From an uncultured Wenzhouxiangella sp. (GTDB lineage Bacteria; Pseudomonadota; Gammaproteobacteria; Xanthomonadales; Wenzhouxiangellaceae): a DNA stretch of 11,289 nt. Below the pieces are notes generated by a model. The model was not told the DNA's origin and ran no database searches. It saw only the letters and a list, made by a program, of their open reading frames with translations. Positions 1 through 6,346 of this stretch are shown piece after piece. The DNA lies in the NCBI GenBank assembly GCA_937876395.1, contig CALEIM010000122.1:1-11289 (forward strand). The letters run 5' to 3'. Position numbers and translations under genes: made by a program. Numbering within the stretch: position 1 is the stretch's first letter; each line of letters opens with the position of its first letter.

Positions 1-823
1 CTTTGGTGAAGTTCTCGTCGTGGCCGAAATAGAACGTCGCGTCGCTGCCACCGAGGTCGCGGGTGACGAACAGCGGGAACACGGTCTGGAAGTTGTACGA
101 GAGCGTGCCGATCACGCCCATCATCACCAGCGGGACGAAGAGCTCGGGCACGCTGCGCACGTACCGCAGGCCGGCGCGCACCTGACCCCGGGCCCGCACC
201 GCCACCGGGGCGGGCCGCAGCTCGGCCGTGCGGATCATCCACAGACCGGCCAGCACGGCGATGTAGGACAGGCCGTCGCCGAGGAAGGCCCACCCGTAGC
301 CGACCGTCGACACCAGCACGCCCGCGAGCGCCGGGCCCACCACCCGCGACGAGGTCATCAGCGCGCTGTTGAGGCTGACCGCGTTGCTGACCTGGTTCAA
401 CGGCACCATCTCGACCACGAAGCTGCGCCGGGCCGGGTTGTCGAAGGCCATGCACACGCCGCCGTACACCGCGAGCGCGTACACCGCACCGAGCGGCGGG
501 TCGCCGGTGAAGGCCAGCGCGGCCATCATGAACGACTGCACCATGGCCAGCGACTGGACGACGAGCAGCAGCTTGCGCTTGTCCGAACGGTCGGCGACGA
601 GCCCGGCCCACGCCCCGAGCAGCAGCACCGGACCGAACTGGGCCGCGGCCAGGATGCCGAGCGCAACCCCGCTGTCGGTGAGCTCGAGCACCAGCAGGGT
701 CTGCGCCACCAGCGCGAGCCAGTTGCCGACCTGGGAGATGCCCTGGCCGGCGAAGAAGAGTCGGAAGTTGCGGTGCTCGAGGGAGGCGAAGGTCTCACGC
801 CCGGCGGCGCGCCACCTGCTCAC
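1..823 (-). CDS. DHA3-family MFS drug/siderophore exporter, partial
   Basis: The minus-strand frame from a GTG at 823 stays open for 274 residues to the window edge, so the C-terminal third is missing. It reads as the N-terminal part of a major facilitator superfamily exporter of the DHA3/EntS-like group, inner-membrane proteins that expel drugs or siderophores. Support: alternating hydrophobic helices; motif A (GLVADRSDKRK, residues 74-84) in the loop after helix 2; and the DHA3-typical FDNPARRSFVVEMVP (127-141) after helix 4. The GTG overlaps the TGA of the upstream MarR-like frame by 4 bases, the usual layout for a regulator-exporter pair. Base composition (about 70% GC by eye) and heavy use of GTC, CTC and GCG codons differ from the rest of the window and suggest an actinobacterial source. 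The last ten residues (YFGHDENFTK) do not look like an exporter loop. Substrate cannot be told. Confidence 0.85.
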   Translation of the reverse strand, partial: MSRWRAAGRETFASLEHRNFRLFFAGQGISQVGNWLALVAQTLLVLELTDSGVALGILAAAQFGPVLLLGAWAGLVADRSDKRKLLLVVQSLAMVQSFMMAALAFTGDPPLGAVYALAVYGGVCMAFDNPARRSFVVEMVPLNQVSNAVSLNSALMTSSRVVGPALAGVLVSTVGYGWAFLGDGLSYIAVLAGLWMIRTAELRPAPVAVRARGQVRAGLRYVRSVPELFVPLVMMGVIGTLSYNFQTVFPLFVTRDLGGSDATFYFGHDENFTK

Positions 824-930
824 ACTGGGTCCTGTCCCGTCAGCTCGTCGAGCACGTCGAACGCCGCGACGAGACGTGTGCGCTGGTCGTCGTCGAGTGC
901 GGCGAGCTCGAACAGACTCTGGCGCGCCTC
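820..930 (-). pseudogene. C-terminal remnant of a probable MarR-type regulator
   Basis: The last ~36 codons of the hrpA reading frame do not resemble HrpA. Where HrpA should continue with a DGxRLLEELGA-type segment, the frame reads GEARQSLFELAALDDDQRTR and on to VLDELTGQDPV. This resembles the C-terminal dimerisation helix of MarR/winged-helix regulators, where a phrase such as 'L.ALDD.ER..L...L..L' is common. The 4-base overlap of its stop with an MFS exporter start, and the same high-GC codon style, support a regulator-exporter pair. The DNA-binding domain is absent because the sequence switches to hrpA at about 925-936. MarR is the best guess from a short fragment; another winged-helix family is possible. 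Confidence 0.5.
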
Positions 931-2289
931 ACCAATCAGTCGCTTGGGCGGCGCATCAATAAAAGGAAAATCCTCGGCATCGCCCAAGCCGAGCGCGAGC
1001 ATTTCGAGCACCACCCCGACCAGATCGGCACGCTGAATTTCCGGCTCGGTGAACGGCCGTCGCGATAGAAAATCGGCCTCATCAAACAGCCGGATACAGA
1101 TGCCCGGACCCAGCCGGCCACAGCGGCCGGCGCGCTGCTGGCAGGCGGCCTGCGAGACTGGCTCAACCGGCAGCCTGAGCACTTTCGAGTGCGCGGCGTA
1201 GCGCGAAATGCGCGCCAGGCCTGAATCAACCACAAAGCGAATGCCCGGCACCGTCAGCGAAGTCTCGGCGACGTTGGTCGCCAGCACGATGCGTCGCCCC
1301 GTGCCAGGGTGGAACACGCGATCCTGCTCCGCGGCAGGCAAACGGGCATACAGCGGCAAAATCTCGGTATGGCGCAGACTGGCGCGCCTGAGCGAGCGCG
1401 CAACCTGAAAAATCTCGCGCTCACCCGGCAGAAACACCAGCACATCACCGCGCGAGTCGATGCGACTGAGCGCGGCTATTGCGCGCTGTACCTGCCCGGT
1501 CAGATCCTCGTCCTCCTGCGCTTCCTGATAGCGAACTTCGACCGGGTAACTGCGACCGGCCACCTTGATCAGTGCCGCATCGGCAAAGTGTTCGGCAAAG
1601 CGCTCGGTATCAATGGTTGCCGAGGTAATGATGATTTTCAGATCCGGCCGCCTGCGCTGGAGCTGCTTCAGGTAGCCGAGCAGAAAATCGATATTGAGGC
1701 TGCGCTCATGGGCCTCGTCAATGATCAGCGTGTCGTAGGCGTCGAGCCGGCGGTCGTGATGGATTTCGGCCAGCAGAATGCCGTCGGTCATGAACTTGAT
1801 GTAGCTCTCGTCCGATACGCGTTCAGTGAATCGCACCTGGAAACCAACCGCCTGGCCAAGCTCGCCGCCCAGCTCCTCGGCCACCCGCCGGGCCACTGAG
1901 CGCGCCGCAATGCGCCGCGGCTGGGTGCAGCCAATCAGGCCACGCAGTCCGCGGCCGGCTTCAAGGCAAAGTTGAGGAAGCTGGGTCGATTTGCCCGAAC
2001 CGGTTTCACCGGCAACGATCACAATCTGATGTTCGCGGATCGCCTCGATAATCCGCTCAGCCTCGGCCGAGATCGGCAGATCGGGCGTCTGAACGGGACG
2101 GGGCCGCATTTCGCGGCGCTCGACAAACCGCGCCATCGATGATTCGAGCAGGCGCTGGTAATCGTCGAGCAGACGCTGACGCTTGGGCGCCGGCCCGCGA
2201 AAGCGCTTGAGCTGCCGTTGCCGTCGGCGAAGCTCGGCGCAGTCGCGCTGCAGGACTGCGGCGGAATCAAAGCTGAGAATCTGAGACAT
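820..2289 (-). CDS. hrpA: ATP-dependent RNA helicase HrpA, truncated and fused to foreign sequence
   Basis: DEAH-box helicase of the HrpA family, a cytoplasmic ATP-driven RNA helicase implicated in mRNA processing and in rescue of stalled ribosomes. From the ATG at 2289 the frame holds 489 residues. Visible motifs: Walker A GETGSGKS (94-101), DEAH (191-194), SAT (223-225) and motif VI QRAGRCGR (385-392). Identity to E. coli HrpA is clear through FPFIDAPPKRLI (441-452). Family members are about 1300 residues, so the rest of the winged-helix, HA2, OB-fold and DUF3418 regions is missing. The final ~36 residues belong to another gene. An in-frame ATG at 2301 is an alternative start, and neither start has a strong ribosome binding site. 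The gene lies 46 bases downstream of the secreted-protein gene on the same strand. The product is unlikely to work normally if the junction is real. Confidence 0.9.
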   Translation of the reverse strand: MSQILSFDSAAVLQRDCAELRRRQRQLKRFRGPAPKRQRLLDDYQRLLESSMARFVERREMRPRPVQTPDLPISAEAERIIEAIREHQIVIVAGETGSGKSTQLPQLCLEAGRGLRGLIGCTQPRRIAARSVARRVAEELGGELGQAVGFQVRFTERVSDESYIKFMTDGILLAEIHHDRRLDAYDTLIIDEAHERSLNIDFLLGYLKQLQRRRPDLKIIITSATIDTERFAEHFADAALIKVAGRSYPVEVRYQEAQEDEDLTGQVQRAIAALSRIDSRGDVLVFLPGEREIFQVARSLRRASLRHTEILPLYARLPAAEQDRVFHPGTGRRIVLATNVAETSLTVPGIRFVVDSGLARISRYAAHSKVLRLPVEPVSQAACQQRAGRCGRLGPGICIRLFDEADFLSRRPFTEPEIQRADLVGVVLEMLALGLGDAEDFPFIDAPPKRLIGEARQSLFELAALDDDQRTRLVAAFDVLDELTGQDPV

Positions 2290-2335
2290 GGGCCGGCCCA
2301 TGGTACCGGGCAATGAGCCGCGGCAGAAACCCCGA

Positions 2336-3082
2336 TCACCGCATTCCCAAAACATAGTCGGCAATCATCTGCGCATAGGCCTCGCCGCCGTCGCGATATC
2401 GATCGCAAAAGCGGCTCGCGTAGCTCGCCGGAGTGTAATTGAACCCGACCGGGCCGGCGGGCATCGCCAACTGGCGAACCATGAAATGATCGTCGCGCAC
2501 GGCCCCGATGGATTGCCAGGTCTCGTCGCCACGTTCACGCAGGTAAAGCTGGTCGTCGGCATCAATCCTGGCCTGCCACTGCGGCTCGGTCTGCGATTCG
2601 CCAATTACCAGCAGATCGACCTCGCCCGTGCCGCGCCAACCGGGGCGGCTCAGGTGCATCTGCCCGTTGACGGTCAGACTGACCGATGGGTCGCGCTCGG
2701 CAGGCAGGGGAATGGCATCAAAGCCCTGACAAAAGCGCTCAGCCCAGCCAACCGGAATCGTTTGAATTCGAACCGCCCCATAACTGTTGACACTCGGCTG
2801 GTTCCAGGTTGTATAGCCCAGCGACTGCCAGAGCTCGGGCTGGCTCGCCAGAGAAATTTCGAGCACCTCATTGCCGCGAAACAACGCGCGTCTGAGGCCG
2901 AGATAGCGCTGTTCCTCCGGTGCGGCGTCCAGCATCAGACGCTGCTCCAGACCGACGCTGGACTCCGCCAGCAACTCACCGCTGTGGCGGTCGAAAACGC
3001 GCACATCGACCGTTTCACCCGGCCCGGCCACCGCAGTGACCGACAGGAAAAACAAGGCTGCAGATATCAAGACAAATCGCAT
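2336..3082 (-). CDS. Secreted protein of unknown function with internal duplication
   Basis: I do not recognise this 248-residue protein. The ATG at 3082 is chosen over an upstream in-frame start because GGAG lies 8 bases before it and a clean signal peptide follows: MRF, then a hydrophobic core, then an AVA cleavage site at about residues 17-19. The mature protein is soluble-looking, rich in aromatic residues and acidic. Two segments look alike: LWQSLG (84-89) followed by RFC (116-118), and TWQSIG (188-193) followed by RFC (224-226). This suggests two copies of a domain of about 100 residues, each with one conserved cysteine that could form a disulfide in the periplasm. Its stop is 46 bases before the hrpA start, so the two may be co-transcribed. 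Its 5' end diverges from the alpha/beta hydrolase gene across a 138-base gap. Confidence 0.75.
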   Translation of the reverse strand: MRFVLISAALFFLSVTAVAGPGETVDVRVFDRHSGELLAESSVGLEQRLMLDAAPEEQRYLGLRRALFRGNEVLEISLASQPELWQSLGYTTWNQPSVNSYGAVRIQTIPVGWAERFCQGFDAIPLPAERDPSVSLTVNGQMHLSRPGWRGTGEVDLLVIGESQTEPQWQARIDADDQLYLRERGDETWQSIGAVRDDHFMVRQLAMPAGPVGFNYTPASYASRFCDRYRDGGEAYAQMIADYVLGMR

Positions 3083-3220
3083 TGGCACTACTCCATCGTT
3101 GCGCAAAACCTGGACTGACACGCCAGCAGACTGATTCCGATCCGCCCGCCGGACGATGACCGCGTAGAATTATTGACCAGCAAGTACGTTACCCCACCGG
3201 CAACCACACAGCAAAAACCC

Positions 3221-4057
3221 ATGCCTCACGATCAAGCCACCCTGACGATTGAGCGCCCCGACGGCCACTGCTTCGAACTCATTCACGTAGTCGCCACCAC
3301 GCCCCGGCACAGCCTGTTTTTTGTGCCCGGCATGGGCCTGAGTGCACGCCTGTTCATTCCATTTGCGCAAAGCCTGACCGGGATTGGAGTCGAAACCTTC
3401 ATCCATGAATGGCGCGGCAACGGTTCGTCGAACTGGCGCGCGTCCCGTGCTCGGGACTGGAGCTATGCCGAGCTGCTCGATGACATGACCGCGGCCCGCA
3501 CCGCGCTTCCTGTTGAGCGCTACCTGCTTGGCGGCCACAGCCTCGGCGCGCAGCTTGCCTGCCTGAGCGCCGCGGCCCGGCCCGACCACCTGACCGGACT
3601 GATTCTTATTGCCGGCGGCCTGCCCCACTGGCGCGCTTTTCCCTGGCCGATGCAGGCCACCATGGTGGCCACGATGTTTGCCTTTCCCGCGCTGGGCGCC
3701 GTGTTCGGCTATTACCCCGGCAAACGGGTCGGCTTTGGCGGCAACGAGGCGCGCAGCATGATCGCCGACTGGGCACGCAGCGCACGCACCGGTCGGTATC
3801 GCCCGCGCCGCGTCGACATTGACCTCGAAGCCGGCCTGCAGAATCTCGAACTTCCCGTGCTGGCTCTGCCGATGGCCGATGACCGCCTGGTACCCGAGCA
3901 GTCCCTTGACGCCCTGCTGGCCAAACTGCCGGGCTGCCAGATCAGCAAACAACTGATCGCGGCCAGCAGCAACGCGCCCGAAGCCGACCACTACGCCTGG
4001 ATGAAAGATTCGCAGGCGACCGCTGCCGCCGTCGAAGCCTGGCTGCAAAGGTTCTGA
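3221..4057 (+). CDS. Alpha/beta-fold hydrolase (COG4757-like)
   Basis: 278-residue alpha/beta hydrolase, probably a cytoplasmic esterase or lipase of unknown substrate. The fold's landmarks are in order: VPGMG oxyanion-type loop (35-39), nucleophile elbow GHSLG with Ser107, an acidic candidate at Asp220/221 in LPMADDRLVP, and His257 in EADHYAW near the C-terminus. The central cap, with FGYYPGKRVGFGG (162-174) and DWARSARTGRY (183-193), resembles the predicted hydrolases grouped as COG4757. No signal peptide is seen. The ATG at 3221 is preferred. A TTG start at 3173 would add 16 residues of unlikely sequence (Thr, Gln and Pro rich), and beginning at the ATG puts the first beta strand where it is expected. 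The gene is transcribed alone, diverging from the secreted-protein gene, and is followed by a repeat-bearing gap. Confidence 0.87.
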   Translation: MPHDQATLTIERPDGHCFELIHVVATTPRHSLFFVPGMGLSARLFIPFAQSLTGIGVETFIHEWRGNGSSNWRASRARDWSYAELLDDMTAARTALPVERYLLGGHSLGAQLACLSAAARPDHLTGLILIAGGLPHWRAFPWPMQATMVATMFAFPALGAVFGYYPGKRVGFGGNEARSMIADWARSARTGRYRPRRVDIDLEAGLQNLELPVLALPMADDRLVPEQSLDALLAKLPGCQISKQLIAASSNAPEADHYAWMKDSQATAAAVEAWLQRF

Positions 4058-4096
4058 TTGCTGCGGATTTTGGATCCGTAAATTTCGGAGTAATAG

Positions 4097-4140
4097 TTTC
4101 CTTTCTTTCGTTGCGTCCTTTGCTGCTTCGCACCTTTTCG
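4097..4140. repeat. Degenerate CTTTGCG-type short repeat
   Basis: This pyrimidine-rich stretch consists of four loose ~10-base units built on CTTT(C/G)CG: CTTTCTTTCG, TTGCGTCCTT, TGCTGCTTCG, CACCTTTTCG. It looks like a decayed copy of the dispersed 'CTTTGCGTCCTTTGCG' intergenic repeats that I remember from many bacterial genomes. It is non-coding and lies between the hydrolase stop and sirB2. Family assignment is from memory. Confidence 0.45.
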
Positions 4141-4170
4141 ATTCAGGATTTTGCAGCTCTTCCACCCTTT

Positions 4171-4203
4171 GAATCGGCGTTCATCTGTGTAATCCGCGGC
4201 TTC
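4171..4203 (-). repeat. Dispersed CAGATT/ACACAGAT repeat, copy 1
   Basis: Read on the minus strand, this gives GCGGATTACACAGATGAACG and then CCGATTC. The pattern matches a widespread intergenic repeat (consensus like GCAGATTACACAGATGAACG, recalled rather than searched). A related copy lies on the opposite strand at 6192-6218, at the end of apbE, where GATTGACACAGATTGAA aligns with GATTACACAGATGAA here. Confidence 0.55.
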
Positions 4204-4284
4204 AGCAGTTTCAAGGCCGGACCGCCAGCGGCGGACACATCCGTTAAAATGCGGGTTCCATCAATCTTCGGAAATGTTTGCCGC

Positions 4285-4647
4285 ATGTCCTGGTATCCGC
4301 TGCTCAAGCATCTGCACATCCTGCTGGCCCTGATCAGCGGCCTCGGTTTTGCCCTGCGCGGTTTCATGTATCTGGTGCTTGACCGGCGCCTGAGCCAGCC
4401 GGTATTGCGCATCGCACCGCATGTGATCGATACCCTGCTGCTGGCTTCAGGAATTACTCTGTGGATCCTGGTTGGCTGGCCGTTCATGTCGTGGCTCGGG
4501 CTGAAGATCGGCCTGATTCTGGTCTACATCGTGCTCGGCGTGGCGGCGTTTCGGGCCAGAGCGCGTCAGGGCGCGGTAGGGTTTTATATTCTGGCGCTGG
4601 GCGTGTTTGTCTCCATCGCCTACATCGCCCTCAACAAGCCCTTTTAG
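4285..4647 (+). CDS. sirB2: SirB2-family inner-membrane protein
   Basis: 120-residue integral membrane protein of the SirB2 family, named for a Salmonella locus affecting invasion-gene expression but biochemically uncharacterised. Four hydrophobic helices are visible at about 8-32, 46-64, 72-90 and 98-115. The family-typical KHLHILLALISG start, the PHVIDTLLLASGI segment at helix 2 and a short C-terminal tail ending NKPF are present. The ATG at 4285 gives the normal family length. The frame extends upstream to 4111 only through the intergenic repeats, which makes an earlier start unlikely. A weak GGAAA sits 10 bases before the ATG. The next gene begins 4 bases after the stop, so the two are almost certainly co-transcribed and probably translationally coupled. 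Any link to invasion is not implied here. Confidence 0.88.
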   Translation: MSWYPLLKHLHILLALISGLGFALRGFMYLVLDRRLSQPVLRIAPHVIDTLLLASGITLWILVGWPFMSWLGLKIGLILVYIVLGVAAFRARARQGAVGFYILALGVFVSIAYIALNKPF

Positions 4648-4651
4648 CGCC

Positions 4652-5131
4652 ATGCCCAACGTACGGACGCGACCACCCCTGACCTTGCTGACACTGATTA
4701 TTCTGTTGAGCTCGACGGGCTGCGGCGGGTCGGTGCGTGACGTGGTCGGCGAGGCGCCGCTGGCCGATGTGGCCGGACTGAACCTGACCAGCGACGGCCT
4801 GATCCTTGAACTTGCCTTGCGCAACATCAACGACCAGCCGCTGGAGCTTGCTGCACTGCACATCCAGCTCGAACTCGCCGAGCAGCCCCTGATTGACGTC
4901 CGCATGGAGCGCAGCGTGACGATCACGGCGCGCAGCCGCGAGGTGCTGCGTCTGCCGCTGATCGCGCAGGCGGCCGGGCTTGAACAGCTCGATCAGCTCT
5001 CCACCGGTGAGCGCCAGCGGCTTCCCTGGCAACTGACGCTGACTCTGTCACCGCCCCAGGGCCGCACGCTCAGTACGCAGTCGCGCGGCTGGCTGCACCC
5101 GGTGCCGGGGCGTGTCGACCAATTCCGCTAA
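4652..5131 (+). CDS. LEA type 2/WHy-domain probable lipoprotein
   Basis: 159-residue exported protein. The N-terminus has a basic Arg-containing start, a hydrophobic stretch (9-20), then SSTGC with Cys24. This is probably a lipoprotein signal, although Ser at -3 makes the lipobox weaker than the usual Leu. The rest resembles the LEA14/WHy (water stress and hypersensitive response) fold: a beta-rich domain with LNLTSDGLILELALRNIND (43-61), where NIND takes the place of the family's N-P-N-like turn, followed by alternating strands ending near Gly146. Bacterial members are small periplasmic lipoproteins of unknown role, sometimes linked to desiccation or envelope stress. The gene lies 4 bases after sirB2 and 8 bases before apbE. 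The in-frame upstream start at 4607 lies inside sirB2 and was not used. Confidence 0.78.
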   Translation: MPNVRTRPPLTLLTLIILLSSTGCGGSVRDVVGEAPLADVAGLNLTSDGLILELALRNINDQPLELAALHIQLELAEQPLIDVRMERSVTITARSREVLRLPLIAQAAGLEQLDQLSTGERQRLPWQLTLTLSPPQGRTLSTQSRGWLHPVPGRVDQFR

Positions 5132-5139
5132 GCCCGCTC

Positions 5140-6219
5140 GTGAAGCGCTTGCCGACCGCGGCCGTACTCGTGATCATGACTGCCCTGCTCGGCTGCAGTC
5201 CCGCGGGGGACACTGAACGCGCCGAAATTGCCGTATTCGGAACGCAGGTCGAAATCGTCGCCCGTTCGGCGCCACCCGGCACTTTCAACCAGGCCGTGCG
5301 CGCCATTGACCGGGACATGCAGGAACTGCACAGCCGCTGGCACGCCTGGCAGCCGGGCAAACTCGTTGAAATCAACCGCGCCATCGCCGCGGGCAAAGCC
5401 ATTGCCCTGCCCGAGGACATGGCCGCGGTCATTCGCCATGCCGCTGAACTGGAGCTCGCCAGCAACGGCCTGTTCAATCCGGCCATTGGCCGCCTGCTGG
5501 CCTTGTGGGGTTTTCACTCCAGCGCATTTGAGGAAGGCCCGCCACCGCCAGCCGGCGCCATTGATGAGCTGATCGAGAATGCACCATCGCTCAGCGATCT
5601 GAGCATCGCTGAGGGACGCTTGAGCAGCCGTAATCCGGCCGTTCAACTCGATTTCGGTGCCTATATCAAGGGATATGCGGTTGAACGCGCCCTGGCCACC
5701 CTGGAGCGGGCAGGCATCCGGCACGCCATCGTCAACGCCGGGGGTGATCTGGGCGTGATCGGTACGCGTGGCGACGGTCCGTGGCGCGTGGCCATTCGTC
5801 ACCCGGACGGTGATGGCGGTGAAATCGTCGGCATTCTCAGCCTCGCCACCGGTGAGTTCGCGTTCACCTCCGGCAACTATCTGCGCTATCGCCGCAGCGA
5901 GGGAATCCGCTACGGCCACATTCTGAACCCGCACACCGGCTACCCGAGTGACCATATCGCCTCGGTGACGGTGATCCACAGCCGCGGCGCCAGCGCGGAT
6001 GCGGCGGCCACCGCGCTGGCGGTTGCCTCAGACCCGGAGTGGCAGCAAACAGCCGCCGCCCTGGGCGTTACGGCGGCTTTGCGCATCGACGAGGACGGCC
6101 GGATCGAGATGACCCCGGACATGGAGCGCCGCATTGAGCTTCCTGATTACGTACTTGTCTCCGCCATCGACCGGGCCAAACCCCTGGAACCGCAGATTGC
6201 GCAGATTGACACAGATTGA
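5140..6219 (+). CDS. apbE: FAD:protein FMN transferase ApbE, lipoprotein
   Basis: 359-residue ApbE. The enzyme uses FAD and Mg2+ in the periplasm to attach FMN through a phosphoester bond to Thr or Ser of partner proteins such as Nqr or Rnf subunits. A GTG start at 5140 begins a signal peptide with a good lipobox, ALLGC (Cys19). Family motifs follow in order: HSRWHAWQPG (64-73), FNPAIGRLLALWGF (112-125), QLDFGAYIKGYAVERA (169-184), NAGGD (199-203), TSGNYLRY (243-250), GHILNPHTGYP (259-269) and the metal-binding region ADAAATA (286-292, Asp287). The last ~20 residues run past the usual family end, and the final PQIAQIDTD is encoded by a dispersed repeat. No flavinylated target (nqrC, rnfG or other FMN-binding domain) is seen in the window. 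Third gene of the sirB2-lipoprotein-apbE run. Confidence 0.95.
   Translation: MKRLPTAAVLVIMTALLGCSPAGDTERAEIAVFGTQVEIVARSAPPGTFNQAVRAIDRDMQELHSRWHAWQPGKLVEINRAIAAGKAIALPEDMAAVIRHAAELELASNGLFNPAIGRLLALWGFHSSAFEEGPPPPAGAIDELIENAPSLSDLSIAEGRLSSRNPAVQLDFGAYIKGYAVERALATLERAGIRHAIVNAGGDLGVIGTRGDGPWRVAIRHPDGDGGEIVGILSLATGEFAFTSGNYLRYRRSEGIRYGHILNPHTGYPSDHIASVTVIHSRGASADAAATALAVASDPEWQQTAAALGVTAALRIDEDGRIEMTPDMERRIELPDYVLVSAIDRAKPLEPQIAQIDTD
6192..6218 (+). repeat. Dispersed CAGATTG repeat, copy 2, inside apbE end
   Basis: Three CAGATTG units occur at 6193-6199, 6202-6208 and 6212-6218, spaced 9 and 10 bases apart. The block resembles the minus-strand repeat at 4171-4203 in the opposite orientation. 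It encodes the last residues of ApbE and contributes to its TGA stop. Confidence 0.6.
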
Positions 6220-6301
6220 AAGGCAAAAGTCTGTCGCCACTCCAGCAGCGAGCGTCACGGTGCGCTCCATTGAACGCAGCAGCGCGGTACACTTAAGCAC
6301 A

Positions 6302-6329
6302 CGGCCGGATCGGCCGAATTCGTCGAATT
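6302..6329. promoter_or_regulatory. Two adjacent palindromes upstream of the DUF1232 gene
   Basis: CGGCCG-GAT-CGGCCG (6302-6316) is followed directly by AATTCG-T-CGAATT (6317-6329). Both are perfect inverted repeats, and they end 5 bases before the ribosome binding site GGGAAG (6335-6340). They could be an operator pair or an mRNA hairpin pair in the leader. No convincing -35/-10 pair was found: TACACT at 6288-6293 is a possible -10 without a -35 at normal spacing. Confidence 0.35.
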
Positions 6330-6346
6330 AAATCGGGAAGCCATTC

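Noticed and set aside
20..1036. Plus-strand 338-residue open frame
   Set aside because: It is His/Arg/Glu-rich low-complexity sequence antisense to the MFS exporter and spans the junction. Long open antisense frames are expected in GC-rich DNA.
3165..3170. TAGAAT as -10 box for the hydrolase gene
   Set aside because: No -35-like hexamer lies at a suitable distance upstream; a single hexamer match is expected by chance.
3173..3220. TTG start extending the alpha/beta hydrolase by 16 residues
   Set aside because: No ribosome binding site, and the added residues look like non-coding leader; the ATG at 3221 fits the fold better.
4064..4078. Possible terminator hairpin CGGAT-TTTGG-ATCCG after the hydrolase gene
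   Set aside because: The stem is only 5 base pairs and no T-run follows, so it is not supported as an intrinsic terminator.
3170..4165. Minus-strand 331-residue open frame
   Set aside because: It is antisense to the alpha/beta hydrolase, which has a full catalytic triad. The antisense product has no recognisable motif and its upstream part runs through the intergenic repeats.
5128..5979. Minus-strand 283-residue open frame
   Set aside because: It mirrors apbE codons and shows no domain, no ribosome binding site and no operon context.
6270..6293. Possible promoter TTGAAC with TACACT before the DUF1232 gene
   Set aside because: The spacer is only 12 bases, well short of the usual 16-18.
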